From: Mytilus edulis
Taxonomy: Eukaryota > Mollusca > Bivalvia > Mytilida > Mytilidae
DNA length: 64,000 nucleotides
Assembly: GCF_963676685.1 (NCBI RefSeq)
Contig: NC_092354.1
Coordinates: 35,248,193 to 35,312,192 of the forward strand
Reading direction: 5' to 3'
In this document: one piece after another, positions 1 to 14,773 of the stretch
How positions within the stretch are numbered: position 1 is the stretch's first letter
Layout: every line of letters begins with the position of its first letter
Position numbers and translations under genes: made by a program
The notes under the pieces: generated by a model
Databases searched by the model: none
What the model was told of the DNA's origin: nothing
What the model saw: only the letters and a program-made list of their open reading frames with translations

Positions 1-2160
1 TAAAAATTACCAATAAAAGTCAAATCTGAATAAATATCAAAAAGTAGAAAAAATTACTGAAAAAATAATACTGAGAAAATGGTGTACTTTTCAAATAAAG
101 CTGTGGTTGTTTCAATTTTACTTCTAATACATTTGTCAATACATATTATAAAATTATCTTGATCAAATGACCGATTTAAAGTAGCGCATCGTATACAATT
201 AGCCCAAAAATGTCAAATTAACAGTAAAATGTTGAAAAATTACCAATAAAGGTCAAATATGAATGAATATCTATTAAGGAGAAAAAATAACTAAAAAAAT
301 GTTACTGAGAAAACGTTGCAATTTTTAAATAAACATGTGGTTGTTTCAATTTTATTTCTAAAACATTTGTCAATAAATATTAGAAAATTATCTTTATCAA
401 ATGACCGACTTAAAGTAACATCATTTACAATTATCCAAAAAAATGTCATATTTACAATAGAATGTTTTAAAAATTACCAATAAAGGTCAAATCTGCATAA
501 ATATCCAAAAGTAGAAAAATTTACTGAAAAAATAATACTAAAAAAATGGTGTAATTTTTAAATAAAGCTGTGGTTGTTTCAATTTTACTTCTAATACATT
601 TGTCAATACATATTATAAAATTATCTTGATCAAATGACCGATTTAAAGTAGCGCATCGTATACAATTAGCCCAAAAAATGTCAAATTAACAGTAAAATGT
701 TGAAAAATTACCAATAAAGGTCAAATCTGAATGAACATCTATTAAGGAGAAATATTTACTAAAAAATATTACTGAGAAAACGTTGCAATTTTTAAATAAA
801 CCTGTGGTTGTTTCAATTTTATTTCTAAAACATTTGTCAATACATATTAGAAATTTATCTTGATCAAATGACCGATTTAAAGTAACATCGTATACAATTA
901 TCCAAAAAAATGTCAAATTTACAGTAAAATGTTGAAAAATTACCAATAAAGGTCAAATCTGAATGAATATCTATTAAGGAGAAAAATTTACTGAAAAAAT
1001 AATACTGAGCAAATGGTGTACTTTTCAAATAAAGCTGTGGTTGTTTCAATTTTACTACTAATATATTTGTCAATACATATTATAAAACTATCTTGATCAA
1101 ATGACCGATTTAAAGTAGCGCATCGTATACAATTAGCCAAAAAAATGTCAAATTAACAGTAAAATGTTTAAAAATTACCAATAGAGGTCAAATCTGAATG
1201 AATATCTTTTAAGGAGAAAAATTTACTAAAAAATGTTACTGAGAAAACGTTGCAATTTTAAAATAAAGCTGTGGTTGTTTCAATTTTATTTCTAAAACAT
1301 TTGTCAATGAATATTAGAAAATTATCTTTATCAAATGACCGATCTAAAATAACATCGTATACAATTATCCAAAAAAATTTCAAATTTACAGTAAAATGTT
1401 GAAAAATTACCAATAAAGGTCAAATCTGAATGAATATCTATTAAGGAGAAAAATTTACTGAAAAAATAATACTGAGAAAATGGTGTACTTTTCAAATAAA
1501 ACTGTGGTTGTTTCAATTTTACTACTAATACATTTGTCAATACATATTATAAAATTATCTTGATCAAATGACCGATTTAAAGTAGCGCATCGTATACAAT
1601 TAGCCCAAAAAATGTCAAATTAACAGTAAAATGTTGAAAAATTACCAATAAAGGTCAAATCTGAATGAATATCTATTAAGGAGAAAAATTTACTAAAAAA
1701 ATGTTACTGAGAAAATGTTGCAATTTTTAAATAAACCTGTGGTTGTTTCAATTTTATTTCTAAAACATTTGTCAATACATATTAGAAAATTATCTTGATC
1801 AAATGACCGATTTAAAATAACATCGTATACAATAATCCAAAAAAATGTCAAATTTACTATAGAATGTTTTAAAAATTACCAATAAAGGTCAAATCTGAAT
1901 AAATATCAAAAAGTAGAAAAATTTACTGAAAAAATAATACTGAGAAAATGGTGTACTTTTCAAATAAAGCTGTGGTTGTTTCAATTTTACTACTAATACA
2001 TTTGTCAATACATATTATAAAACTATCTTGATCAAGTGACCGATTTAAAGTAGCGCATTATATACAATTATCCAAAAAAATGTCAAATTAACAGTAAAAT
2101 GTTGAAAAATTACCAATAAAGGTCAAATCTGAATGAATATCTATTAAGAAGAAAAAATTA
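1..2160. repeat. Dimeric satellite subfamily (467-468 bp period)
   Basis: Two alternating monomer types form the repeating unit here. The type with GTAGCGCATCGTATACAATT recurs at about 183, 651, 1,118, 1,586 and 2,053, a spacing of 467-468 bp. The partner monomer lacks that variant and carries the TATTAAGGAGAAAAATTTAC segment. To the right the alternation decays into ordinary 232-bp units. Confidence 0.85.
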
Positions 2161-5100
2161 CTAAAAAAATGTTACTGAGAAAACGTTGCAATTTTTAAAT
2201 AAACCTGTGGTTGTTTCAATTTTATTTCTAAAACATTTGTCAATACATATAAAAAAAATGTCTTCAAATGACCGATGTAAGGTAACATCGTATACAATTA
2301 TCCCTAAAAAAATGTCAAATTTACAGTAAAATGTTGAAAAATTATCATAAAAGGTCAAATCGGAATGAATATCTATAAAGTAGAAAAGTTTACTAAAGAA
2401 ATGTTACAGAGAAAACTTTGCAATTTTTAAATAAAGCTGTGGTTGTTTCAATTTTACTTCTAATACATTTGTCAATACATATAAAAAAATTGTCTTCTAA
2501 TGTCCGATTTAAGGTAACAGCGTATACAATTATCCCAAAAAATGTCAAATTTACAGTTAAGTGTTGAAAGAAATTATCATTAAAGGTCAAATCTGAATGA
2601 ATATCTATAAAGGAGAAAAACTTACTAAAAAAATGTTACTGAGAAAACGTTGCAATTTTTAAATAAACCTGTGGTTGTTTCAATTTTATTTCTAAAACAT
2701 TTTTCAATAAATATTAGAAAATTATCTTTATCAAATGACCGATTTAAAGTAACATCGTTTACAATTTTCCAAAAAAATGTCAAATTTACAATAGAATGTT
2801 TTAAAAATTACCAATAAAGGTCAAATCTGAATAAATATCCAAAAGTAGAAAAATTTACTGAAAAAATAATACTAAAAAAATGGTGTTTTTTTAAATATAG
2901 CTGTGGTTGTTTCAATTTTACTTCTAATACATTTGTCAATACATATTATATAATTATGATGATCAAATGACCGATTTAAAGTAACATCGTATACAATTAT
3001 TCAAAAAATGTCAAATTAACAGTAAAATGTTTTAAAAATTACCAAAAAAGGTCAAATCTGAATAAATATCAAAAAGTAGAAAAATTTACTAAAAAATCAT
3101 ACTGAGAAAATGGTGTACTTTTCAAATAAACCTGTGGTTGTTTCAATTTTATTTCCGAAACATTTGCCAATAAATATTAGAAAATTATCTTGATCAAATA
3201 ACCGATCTAAAATAACATCGTATACAATTATCCAAAAAAATGTCAAATTTACAGTAAAATGTTGAAAAATTACCAATTTCTAAAACATTTGTCAATACAT
3301 ATTAGAAAATTATCTTGATCAAATGACCGATTTAAAATAACATCATATACAATAATCCCCAAAAAGTCAAATTAACAGTAAAATGTTGAAAAATTACAAA
3401 TAAAGGTCAAATCTGAATGAATATATAAAAGTAGAAAAAATTACTGAAAAAATAGTACTGAGAAAATGGTGTTATTTTTAAATAAAGCTGTAGTTGTTTT
3501 AATTTTACTTCTAATACATTTGTCAATACATATTAGAAAATTATCTTGATCAAATGACCGATTTAAAGTAACATCGTATACAATTATCCTAAAAAAGGTC
3601 AAATTAACAGTAAAATGTTGAAAAATTACCAATAAAGGTCAAATCTGAATGAATATCAAAAACTAGAAAAAATTACTTAAAAAAAATACTACTGAGAAAA
3701 TTGTGTAGTTTTTAAATAAAGCTGTGGTTGTTTCAATTTTACTTCTAATACATTTGCCAATACATATTAGAAATTATCTTGATCAAATGACTGATTTAAG
3801 GTAACATCATATACAATTATCCAAAAAAAGTCAAATTAACAGTAAGATGTTGAAAAATTACCAATAAAGGTCAAATCTGAATGAATACCAAAAAGTAAAA
3901 CAAATTACTGAAAAAGTACTACTGAGAAAATGGTGTAATTTTTAAATAAAGCTGTGGTTGTTTCAATTTTACTTCTAATACATTTGTCAATACATATAAG
4001 AAATTCATCTTGATCAAATGACCAATTTTAGATAACATCGTTTACAGTTATTCAAAAAAATATCGAATTAACAGTAAATTGTTGAAAAATTTCCAATAAA
4101 GATCAAATCTGAATGAATATCTATTTAGGAGAAAAATTTACTAAAAAAATGTTACTGAGAAAACGTTGCAATTTTTAAATAAACCTGTGGTTGTTTCAAT
4201 TTTATTTCTAAAACATTTGTCAATACATATTAGAAAATTATCATGATCAAATGACCGATTTAAAATAACATCATATACAATAATCCCCAAAAAAGTCAAA
4301 TTAACAGTAAAATGTTGAAAAATTACCAATAAAGGTCAAATCTGAATGAATATCAAAAAGTAGAAAAAATTACTGAAAAAATAGTACTGAGAAAATGGTG
4401 TTATTTTTAAATAAAGCTGTAGTTGTTTTAATTTTACTTCTAATACATTTGTCAATACATATTAGAAAATTATCTTGATCAAATGACCGATTTAAAGTAA
4501 CATGGTATACAATTATCCTAAAAAAGATCAAATAAACAGTAAAATGTTGAAAAATTACCAATAAAGGTCAAATCAGAATGAATATAAAAAACTAGAAAAA
4601 ATTACTTAAAAAAAATACTACTGAGAAAATTGTGTAGTTGTTTTAAATAAAGCTGTGGTTGTTTCAATTTTACTTCTAATACATTTGCCAATACATATTA
4701 GAAATTATCTTGATCAAATGACTGATTTAAGGTAACATCATGTACAATTATCCGAAAAAAGTCAAATTAACAGTAAGATGTTGAAAAATTACCAATAAAG
4801 GTCAAATCTGAATGAATATCAAAAAGTAAAAAAAATTACTGAAAAAGTACTACTGAGAAAATGGTGTAATTTTTAAATAAAGCTGTGGTTGTTTCAATTT
4901 TATTTCTAATACATTTGTCAATACATATAAGAAATTCATCTTGATCAAAAGACCAATTTTAGATAACATCGTTTACAGTTATTCAAAAAAATATCGAATT
5001 AACAGAAAATTGTTGAAAAATTACCAATAAAGATCAAATCTGGATGAATATCAAAAAGTAGAAAAAATTACTGAAAAATAGTACTCAAAAAATGGTGTAA

Positions 5101-6823
5101 TTTTTAAATAAAGCTGTGGTTGTTTTATTTTACTTCTAATACATTTGTCAATACATATAAGAAATTTATCTTGATCATATGACCGATTTAAGGTAACATC
5201 GTTTACAGTTGTTTCAAAAAAATGTCAAATTAACAGTAAAATGTTGAAAAATTACCAATAAAGGTCAAATCTGAATGAATATCAAAAAGTAGAAAAAATT
5301 ACTGAAAAAATACTACTGAGAAAATGGTATAATTTTTAAATAAAGCTGTGGTTGTTTCAATTTTACTTCTTATACATTTGTCAATACAAATTAGAAAATT
5401 GTCTTGCTCAAATGACTGATTTAAGGTAAAATCATATACAATTATCCACAAAAAAGTCAAATTAACAGTAAAATGTTGAAAAATTACCAATAAAGGTCAA
5501 ATCTGAATGAATATCAAAAAGTGGAAAAAATTACTGAAAAAATACTACTGAGAAAATGGTGTAATTTTTAAATAAAGCTGTGGTTGTTTCAATTTTACTT
5601 CTAATACATTTGCCAATACAAATTAGAAAATTATCATGATCAAATGACTGATTTAAGGTAACATCATATACAATTATCGGCAAAAAAGTCAGATTAACAG
5701 TAAATTGTTGAAAAATTACCAATAAAGGTCAAATCTGAATGAATATCAAAAAGTAGAAAATATTTACTGAAAAAATGTTACTGAGAAAATGGTGTTATTT
5801 TTTAAATACAGCTGTGGTTGTTTCAAAATTACTTCTAACACATTTGTCAATACATCATAGAAAATTATTTTGATCAAATGATTGATTTAAGGTAACATCA
5901 TATACAATTATCCCAAAAAAAGTAAAATTAACAATAAAATGTTGAAAAATTACCAATAAATGTCGTCAAATCTAAATGAATATAAAAAAGAAGAAAAAAT
6001 TATTGAAAAAATAGTACTGAGAAAACGGTGTTATTTTTAAATAAAGCTGTAGTTGTTTTAATTTTACTTCTAGTACATTTGTCAATACATATTAGAAAAT
6101 TATCTTGATCAAATGACAGATTTAAAGTAACATCGTATACAATTATCCAAAAAAATGTCAAATTAACAGTAAATTGTTGAAAAATTATCAATAAAGGTCA
6201 AATCTGAATGAATATCAAAAGTAGAAAAAATAACTGAAAAAATGTAACTGAGAAAATGTTACTGAGAGAATGGTGTAATATTTTGAATATCAAAAAGTAG
6301 AAAAATTACTGAAAAAATACTACTGAGAAACTGGTGTTATTTAAAAAAAAAGCTGTGCTTGTTTTAATTTTACTTCTAATACATTTTACATATTTAACAA
6401 TTATCTTGATCAAATGACCGATTTAAAGTAACATCGTATACAATTATCAAAAAAAATGTAAAATTATCAGTAAATTGTTGAAAAATTACCAATAAAGGTC
6501 AAGTCTGAATGAATATCAAAAAGTAGAAAAAATTACTGAAAAAATGTTACTGAGAAAATGGTGTAATTTTTAAATAAAGCTGTGGTTGTTTCAATTTTAC
6601 TTCTAATAAATTTGTCAATACATATCAAAAAATTATCTTGATCAAATGACTGATTTAAGGTAACATCATATACAATTATCCCCAAAAAAGTCAAATTAAC
6701 AGTAAAATGTTGAAAAATTACCAATAAAGGTCAAATCTGAGTGATTATCAAAAAGTAGAAAAAAATGCTACTGAGAAAATGGTGTAGTTTTTTAATAAAG
6801 CTGTGGTTGTTTCAATTTTACTT

Positions 6824-9800
6824 CTAATACATTTGCCAATACATATTAGAAATTATCTTGATCAAATGACTGATTTAAGGTAACATCATATACAATTATC
6901 CAAAAAAAGTCAAATTAACAGTAAGATGTTGAAAAATTACCAATAAAGGTCAAATCTGAATGAATATCAAAAAGTAAAAAAAATTACTGAGAAAATGGTG
7001 TAATTTTTAAATAAAGCTGTGGTTGTTTCAATTTAACTTCTAATACATTTGTCAATACATATAAGAAATTCATCTTGATCAAATGACCAATTTAAGATAA
7101 CATCGTTTACAGTTATTCAAAAAAAATGTCGAATTAACAGTAAAATGTTGAAAAATTACCAATAAAGGTCAAATCTGGATGAATATCAAAAAGTAGAAAA
7201 AATTACTGAAAAATGATACTGAGAAAATGGTGTTATTTTAAAATAAAGATGTGGGTGTTTCAATTTAACTTCTTATACATTTGTCAATACATATTAGAAA
7301 ATTATCTTGATCAAATGTCTGATTTAAGGTAACATCATATACAATTATCCAAAAAAAAAAGTCAAATTAACAGTAAAATGTTGAAAAATTACCAATAAAG
7401 GTCAAATCTGAATGAATATCAAAAAGTAGAAAAAATTACTGAAAAAATGTTACTGAGAAAATAGTGTTATTTTAAAATAAAGATGTGGTTGTTTCAATTT
7501 TACTTCTAATACATTTGTCAATACATAATAGAAAATTATCTTGATCAAATGACAGATTTAAGGTAACATCATATACAATTATCCCCAAAAAAGTCAAATT
7601 AACAGTAAAATGTTGAAAAATTACCAATAAAGGTCAAATCTGAATGAATATCAAAAAGTAGAAAAAATTACTGAAAAAATAGTACTGAGAAAATGGTGTT
7701 ATTTTTAAATAAAGCTGTAGTTGTTTTAATTTTACTTCTAATACATTTGTCAATACATATTAGAAAATTATCTTGATCAAATGACCGATTTAAAGTAACA
7801 TCGTATACAATTATCCAAAAAAATGTCAAATTAACAGTAAAATGTTGAAAAAATACCAATAAGGGTCAAATCTTAATGAATATCAAAAAGTAGAAAAAAT
7901 TACTGAAAAAAATACTACTGAGAAAATGGTGTAGTTTTTGAATAAAGCTGTGGTTGTTTCAATTTTACTTCTAATACATTTGCCAATACATATTAGAAAT
8001 TATCTTGATCAAATGACTGATTTAAGGTAACATCATATACAATTATCCAAAAAAAGTCAAATTAACAGTAAGATGTTGAAAAATTACCAATAAATGTCAA
8101 GTCAAATCTGAATGAATATAAAAAAGAAGAAAAAATTACTGAAAAAATAGTACTGAGAAAATGGTGTAATTTTTAAATAAAGCTGTGGTTGTTTCAATTT
8201 CACTTCTAATACATTTGTCAATACATATCAGAAAATTATCTTGATCAAATGACTGATTAAAGGTAACATCATATACAATTATCCCCAAAAAAGTCAAATT
8301 AACAGTAAAATGTTGAAAAATTACCAATAAAGGTCAAATCTGAATGAATATCAAAAAGTAGAAAAAATTACTGAAAAAATAGTACTGAGAAAATGGTCTT
8401 ATTTTTAAATAAAGCTGTAGTTGTTTTAATTTTACTTCTAATACATTTGTCAATACATATTAGAAAATTATCTTGATCAAATGAACGATTTAAAGTAACA
8501 TCGTATACAATGATTCAAAAAAATGTCAAATTAACAGTAAAATGTTGAAAAATTACCAATAAAGGTCAAATCTGAATGAATATCAAAAAGTACAAAAAAT
8601 TACTGAAAAACTGTTACTGAGAAAATGGTGTAATTTTTAAATAAAGCTGTGGTTGTTTCAATTTCACTTCTAATACATTTGTCAATACATATCAGAAAAT
8701 TATCTTGATCAAATGACTGATTAAAGGTAACATCATATACAATTATCCCCCATAAAGTCAAATTAACAGTAAAATGTTGAAAAATTACCAATAAAGGTCA
8801 AATCTGAATGAATATCAAAAAGTAGAAAAAATTGCTGAAAAAATAGTACTGAGAAAATGGTCTTATTTTTAAATAAAGCTGTAGTTGTTACAAATTTACT
8901 TCTAATACATTTGTCAATACATATTAGAAAATTATCTTGATCAAATGAACGATTTAAAGTAACATCGTATACAATGATCCAAAAAAATGTCAAATTAACA
9001 GTAAAATGTTGAAAAATTACCAATAAAGGTCAAATCTGAATGAATATCAAAAAGTAGAAAAAATTACTGAAAAAATACTACTGAGAAAATGGTATAATTT
9101 TTAAATAAAGCTGTGGTTGTTTCAATTTTACTTCTTATACATTTGTCAATACAAATTAGAAAATTGTCTTGCTCAAATGACTGATTTAAGGTAAAATCAT
9201 ATACAATTATCCACAAAAAAGTCAAATTAACAGTAAAATGTTGAAAAATTACCAATAAAGGTCAAATCTGAATGAATATCAAAAAGTGGAAAAAATTACT
9301 GAAAAAATACTACTGAGAAAATGGTGTAATTTTTAAATAAAGCTGTGGTTGTTTCAATTTTACTTCTAATACGTTTGTCAATACAAATTAGAAAATTATC
9401 ATGATCAAATGACTGATTTAAGGTAACATCATATACAATTATCGGCAAAAAAGTCAGATTAACAGTAAATTTGTTGAAAAATTACCAATAAAGGTCAAAT
9501 CTGAATGAATATCAAAAAGTAGAAAATATTTACTGAAAAAATGTTACTGAAGAAATGGTGTTATTTTTTAAATACAGCTGTGGTTGTTTCAAAATTACTT
9601 CTAACACATTTGTCAATACATCTTAGAAAATTATCTTGATCAAATGATTGATTTAAGGTAACATCATATACAATTATCCCAAAAAAAGTAAAATTAACAA
9701 TAAAATGTTGAAAAATTACCAATAAATGTCGTCAAATCTGAATGAATATAAAAAAGAAGAAAAAATTATTGAAAAAATAGTACTGAGAAAATGGTGTTAT

Positions 9801-10682
9801 TTTTAAACAAAGCTGTAGTTGTTTTAATTTTACTTCTAATACATTTGTCAATACATATTAGAAAATTATCTTGATCAAATGACAGATTTAAAGTAACATC
9901 GTATACAATTATCCAAAAAAATGTCAAATTAACAGTAAATTGTTGAAAAATTATCAATAAAGGTCAAATCTGAATGAATATCAAAAGTAGAAAAAATAAC
10001 TGAAAAAATGTAACTGAGAAAATGTTACTGAGAGAATGGTGTAATATTTTGAATATCAAAAAGTAGAAAAATTACTGAAAAAATACTACTGAGAAACTGG
10101 TGTTATTTTAAAAAAAAAGCTGTGGTTGTTTTAATTTTACTTCTAATACATTTGTCAATACATATTAAACAATTATCTTGATCAAATGACCGATTTAAAG
10201 TAACATCGTATACAATTATCAAAAAAAATGTAAAATTATCAGTAAATTGTTGAAAAATTACCAATAAAGGTCAAGTCTGAATGAATATAAAAAAGAAGAA
10301 AAAATTACTGAAAAATTAGTATTGAGAAAATGGTGTTATTTTTAAATAAAGCTGTAGTTGTTTTATTTTTACTTCTAATACATTTGTCAATACATATTAG
10401 AAAATTATCTTGATCAAATGACCGATTTAAAGTAACATCGTATACAATTATCCAAAAAAATGTCAAATTAACAGTAAATTTGTTGATAAATTATCAATCA
10501 AGGTCAAATCTGAATGAATATCAAAAGTAGAAAAAATAACTGAAAAAAAGTAACTGAGAAAATGTTACTGAGAGAATGGTGTAATATTTTGAATATCAAA
10601 AAGTAGAAAAATTACTGAAAAAATAGTACTGAGAAACTGGTGTTATCTTTAAATAAAAGCTGTGGTTGTTTTAATTTTACTT
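6824..10682. repeat. Higher-order satellite block A (3,859 bp)
   Basis: This block is followed directly by a near-identical copy (block B). Equivalent points are offset by exactly 3,859 bp in the first part (7,668 versus 11,527; 8,136 versus 11,995). It holds regular monomers plus a shortened hybrid unit near 9,985-10,100 and another near 10,524-10,640, which serve as landmarks of the block. Confidence 0.88.
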
Positions 10683-13600
10683 CTAATACATTTGCCAATA
10701 CATATTAGAAATTATCTTGATCAAATGACTGATTTAAGGTAACATCATATACAATTATCCAAAAAAAGTCAAATTAACAGTAAGATGTTGAAAAATTACC
10801 AATAAAGGTCAAATCTGAATGAATATCAAAAAGTAAAAAAAATTACTGAGAAAATGGTGTAATTTTTAAATAAAGCTGTGGTTGTTTCAATTTAACTTCT
10901 AATACATTTGTCAATACATATAAGAAATTCATCTTGATCAAATGACCAATTTAAGATAACATCGTTTACAGTTATTCAAAAAAAATGTCGAATTAACAGT
11001 AAAATGTTGAAAAATTACCAATAAAGGTCAAATCTGGATGAATATCAAAAAGTAGAAAAAATTACTGAAAAATGATACTGAGAAAATGGTGTTATTTTAA
11101 AATAAAGATGTGGGTGTTTCAATTTAACTTCTTATACATTTGTCAATACATATTAGAAAATTATCTTGATCAAATGTCTGATTTAAGGTAACATCATATA
11201 CAATTATCCAAAAAAAAAAGTCAAATTAACAGTAAAATGTTGAAAAATTACCAATAAAGGTCAAATCTGAATGAATATCAAAAAGTAGAAAAAATTACTG
11301 AAAAAATGTTACTGAGAAAATAGTGTTATTTTAAAATAAAGCTGTGGTTGTTTCAATTTTACTTCTAATACATTTGTCAATACATAATAGAAAATTATCT
11401 TGATCAAATGACAGATTTAAGGTAACATCATATACAATTATCCCCAAAAAAGTCAAATTAACAGTAAAATGTTGAAAAATTACCAATAAAGGTCAAATCT
11501 GAATGAATATCAAAAAGTAGAAAAAATTACTGAAAAAATAGTACTGAGAAAATGGTGTTATTTTTAAATAAAGCTGTAGTTGTTTTAATTTTACTTCTAA
11601 TACATTTGTCAATACATATTAGAAAATTATCTTGATCAAATGACCGATTTAAAGTAACATCGTATACAATTATCCAAAAAAATGTCAAATTAACAGTAAA
11701 ATGTTGAAAAAATACCAATAAGGGTCAAATCTTAATGAATATCAAAAAGTAGAAAAAATTACTGAAAAAAATACTACTGAGAAAATGGTGTAGTTTTTGA
11801 ATAAAGCTGTGGTTGTTTCAATTTTACTTCTAATACATTTGCCAATACATATTAGAAATTATCTTGATCAAATGACTGATTTAAGGTAACATCATATACA
11901 ATTATCCAAAAAAAGTCAAATTAACAGTAAGATGTTGAAAAATTACCAATAAATGTCAAGTCAAATCTGAATGAATATAAAAAAGAAGAAAAAATTACTG
12001 AAAAAATAGTACTGAGAAAATGGTGTAATTTTTAAATAAAGCTGTGGTTGTTTCAATTTCACTTCTAATACATTTGTCAATACATATCAGAAAATTATCT
12101 TGATCAAATGACTGATTAAAGGTAACATCATATACAATTATCCCCAAAAAAGTCAAATTAACAGTAAAATGTTGAAAAATTACCAATAAAGGTCAAATCT
12201 GAATGAATATCAAAAAGTAGAAAAAATTACTGAAAAAATGTTACTGAGAAAATAGTGTTATTTTAAAATAAAGCTGTGGTTGTTTCAATTTTACTTCTAA
12301 TACATTTGTCAATACATAATAGAAAATTATCTTGATCAAATGACAGATTTAAGGTAACATCATATACAATTATCCCCAAAAAAGTCAAATTAACAGTAAA
12401 ATGTTGAAAAATTACCAATAAAGGTCAAATCTGAATGAATATCAAAAAGTAGAAAAAATTACTGAAAAAATAGTACTGAGAAAATGGTGTTATTTTTAAA
12501 TAAAGCTGTAGTTGTTTTAATTTTACTTCTAATACATTTGTCAATACATATTAGAAAATTATCTTGATCAAATGAACGATTTAAAGTAACATCGTATACA
12601 ATGATTCAAAAAAATGTCAAATTAACAGTAAAATGTTGAAAAATTACCAATAAAGGTCAAATCTGAATGAATATCAAAAAGTACAAAAAATTACTGAAAA
12701 ACTGTTACTGAGAAAATGGTGTAATTTTTAAATAAAGCTGTGGTTGTTTCAATTTCACTTCTAATACATTTGTCAATACATATCAGAAAATTATCTTGAT
12801 CAAATGACTGATTAAAGGTAACATCATATACAATTATCCCCCATAAAGTCAAATTAACAGTAAAATGTTGAAAAATTACCAATAAAGGTCAAATCTGAAT
12901 GAATATCAAAAAGTAGAAAAAATTGCTGAAAAAATAGTACTGAGAAAATGGTCTTATTTTTAAATAAAGCTGTAGTTGTTTCAAATTTACTTCTAATACA
13001 TTTGTCAATACATATTAGAAAATTATCTTGATCAAATGAACGATTTAAAGTAACATCGTATACAATGATCCAAAAAAATGTCAAATTAACAGTAAAATGT
13101 TGAAAAATTACCAATAAAGGTCAAATCTGAATGAATATCAAAAAGTAGAAAAAATTACTGAAAAAATACTACTGAGAAAATGGTATAATTTTTAAATAAA
13201 GCTGTGGTTGTTTCAATTTTACTTCTTATACATTTGTCAATACAAATTAGAAAATTGTCTTGCTCAAATGACTGATTTAAGGTAAAATCATATACAATTA
13301 TCCACAAAAAAGTCAAATTAACAGTAAAATGTTGAAAAATTACCAATAAAGGTCAAATCTGAATGAATATCAAAAAGTGGAAAAAATTACTGAAAAAATA
13401 CTACTGAGAAAATGGTGTAATTTTTAAATAAAGCTGTGGTTGTTTCAATTTTACTTCTAATACGTTTGTCAATACAAATTAGAAAATTATCATGATCAAA
13501 TGACTGATTTAAGGTAACATCATATACAATTATCGGCAAAAAAGTCAGATTAACAGTAAATTTGTTGAAAAATTACCAATAAAGGTCAAATCTGAATGAA

Positions 13601-14773
13601 TATCAAAAAGTAGAAAATATTTACTGAAAAAATGTTACTGAAGAAATGGTGTTATTTTTTAAATACAGCTGTGGTTGTTTCAAAATTACTTCTAACACAT
13701 TTGTCAATACATCTTAGAAAATTATCTTGATCAAATGATTGATTTAAGGTAACATCATATACAATTATCCCAAAAAAAGTAAAATTAACAATAAAATGTT
13801 GAAAAATTACCAATAAATGTCGTCAAATCTGAATGAATATAAAAAAGAAGAAAAAATTATTGAAAAAATAGTACTGAGAAAATGGTGTTATTTTTAAACA
13901 AAGCTGTAGTTGTTTTAATTTTACTTCTAATACATTTGTCAATACATATTAGAAAATTATCTTGATCAAATGACAGATTTAAAGTAACATCGTATACAAT
14001 TATCCAAAAAAATGTCAAATTAACAGTAAATTGTTGAAAAATTATCAATAAAGGTCAAATCTGAATGAATATCAAAAGTAGAAAAAATAACTGAAAAAAT
14101 GTAACTGAGAAAATGTTACTGAGAGAATGGTGTAATATTTTGAATATCAAAAAGTAGAAAAATTACTGAAAAAATACTACTGAGAAACTGGTGTTATTTT
14201 AAAAAAAAAGCTGTGGTTGTTTTAATTTTACTTCTAATACATTTGTCAATACATATTAAACAATTATCTTGATCAAATGACCGATTTAAAGTAACATCGT
14301 ATACAATTATCAAAAAAAATGTAAAATTATCAGTAAATTGTTGAAAAATTACCAATAAAGGTCAAGTCTGAATGAATATAAAAAAGAAGAAAAAATTACT
14401 GAAAAATTAGTATTGAGAAAATGGTGTTATTTTTAAATAAAGCTGTAGTTGTTTTATTTTTACTTCTAATACATTTGTCAATACATATTAGAAAATTATC
14501 TTGATCAAATGACCGATTTAAAGTAACATCGTATACAATTATCCAAAAAAATGTCAAATTAACAGTAAATTTGTTGATAAATTATCAATCAAGGTCAAAT
14601 CTGAATGAATATCAAAAGTAGAAAAAATAACTGAAAAAAAGTAACTGAGAAAATGTTACTGAGAGAATGGTGTAATATTTTGAATATCAAAAAGTAGAAA
14701 AATTACTGAAAAAATAGTACTGAGAAACTGGTGTTATCTTTAAATAAAAGCTGTGGTTGTTTTAATTTTACTT
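10683..14773. repeat. Higher-order satellite block B (4,091 bp)
   Basis: A second copy of block A carrying one additional monomer. Offsets to block A are 3,859 up to about 12,190 and 4,091 from 12,691 onward, a difference of exactly 232. The extra unit lies near 12,212-12,450 and resembles the monomer starting near 11,285. Sequence agreement with block A is very high: the paired minus-strand frames at 8,763-9,023 and 12,854-13,114 differ at a single residue. This is recent unequal exchange or segmental duplication. Confidence 0.87.
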
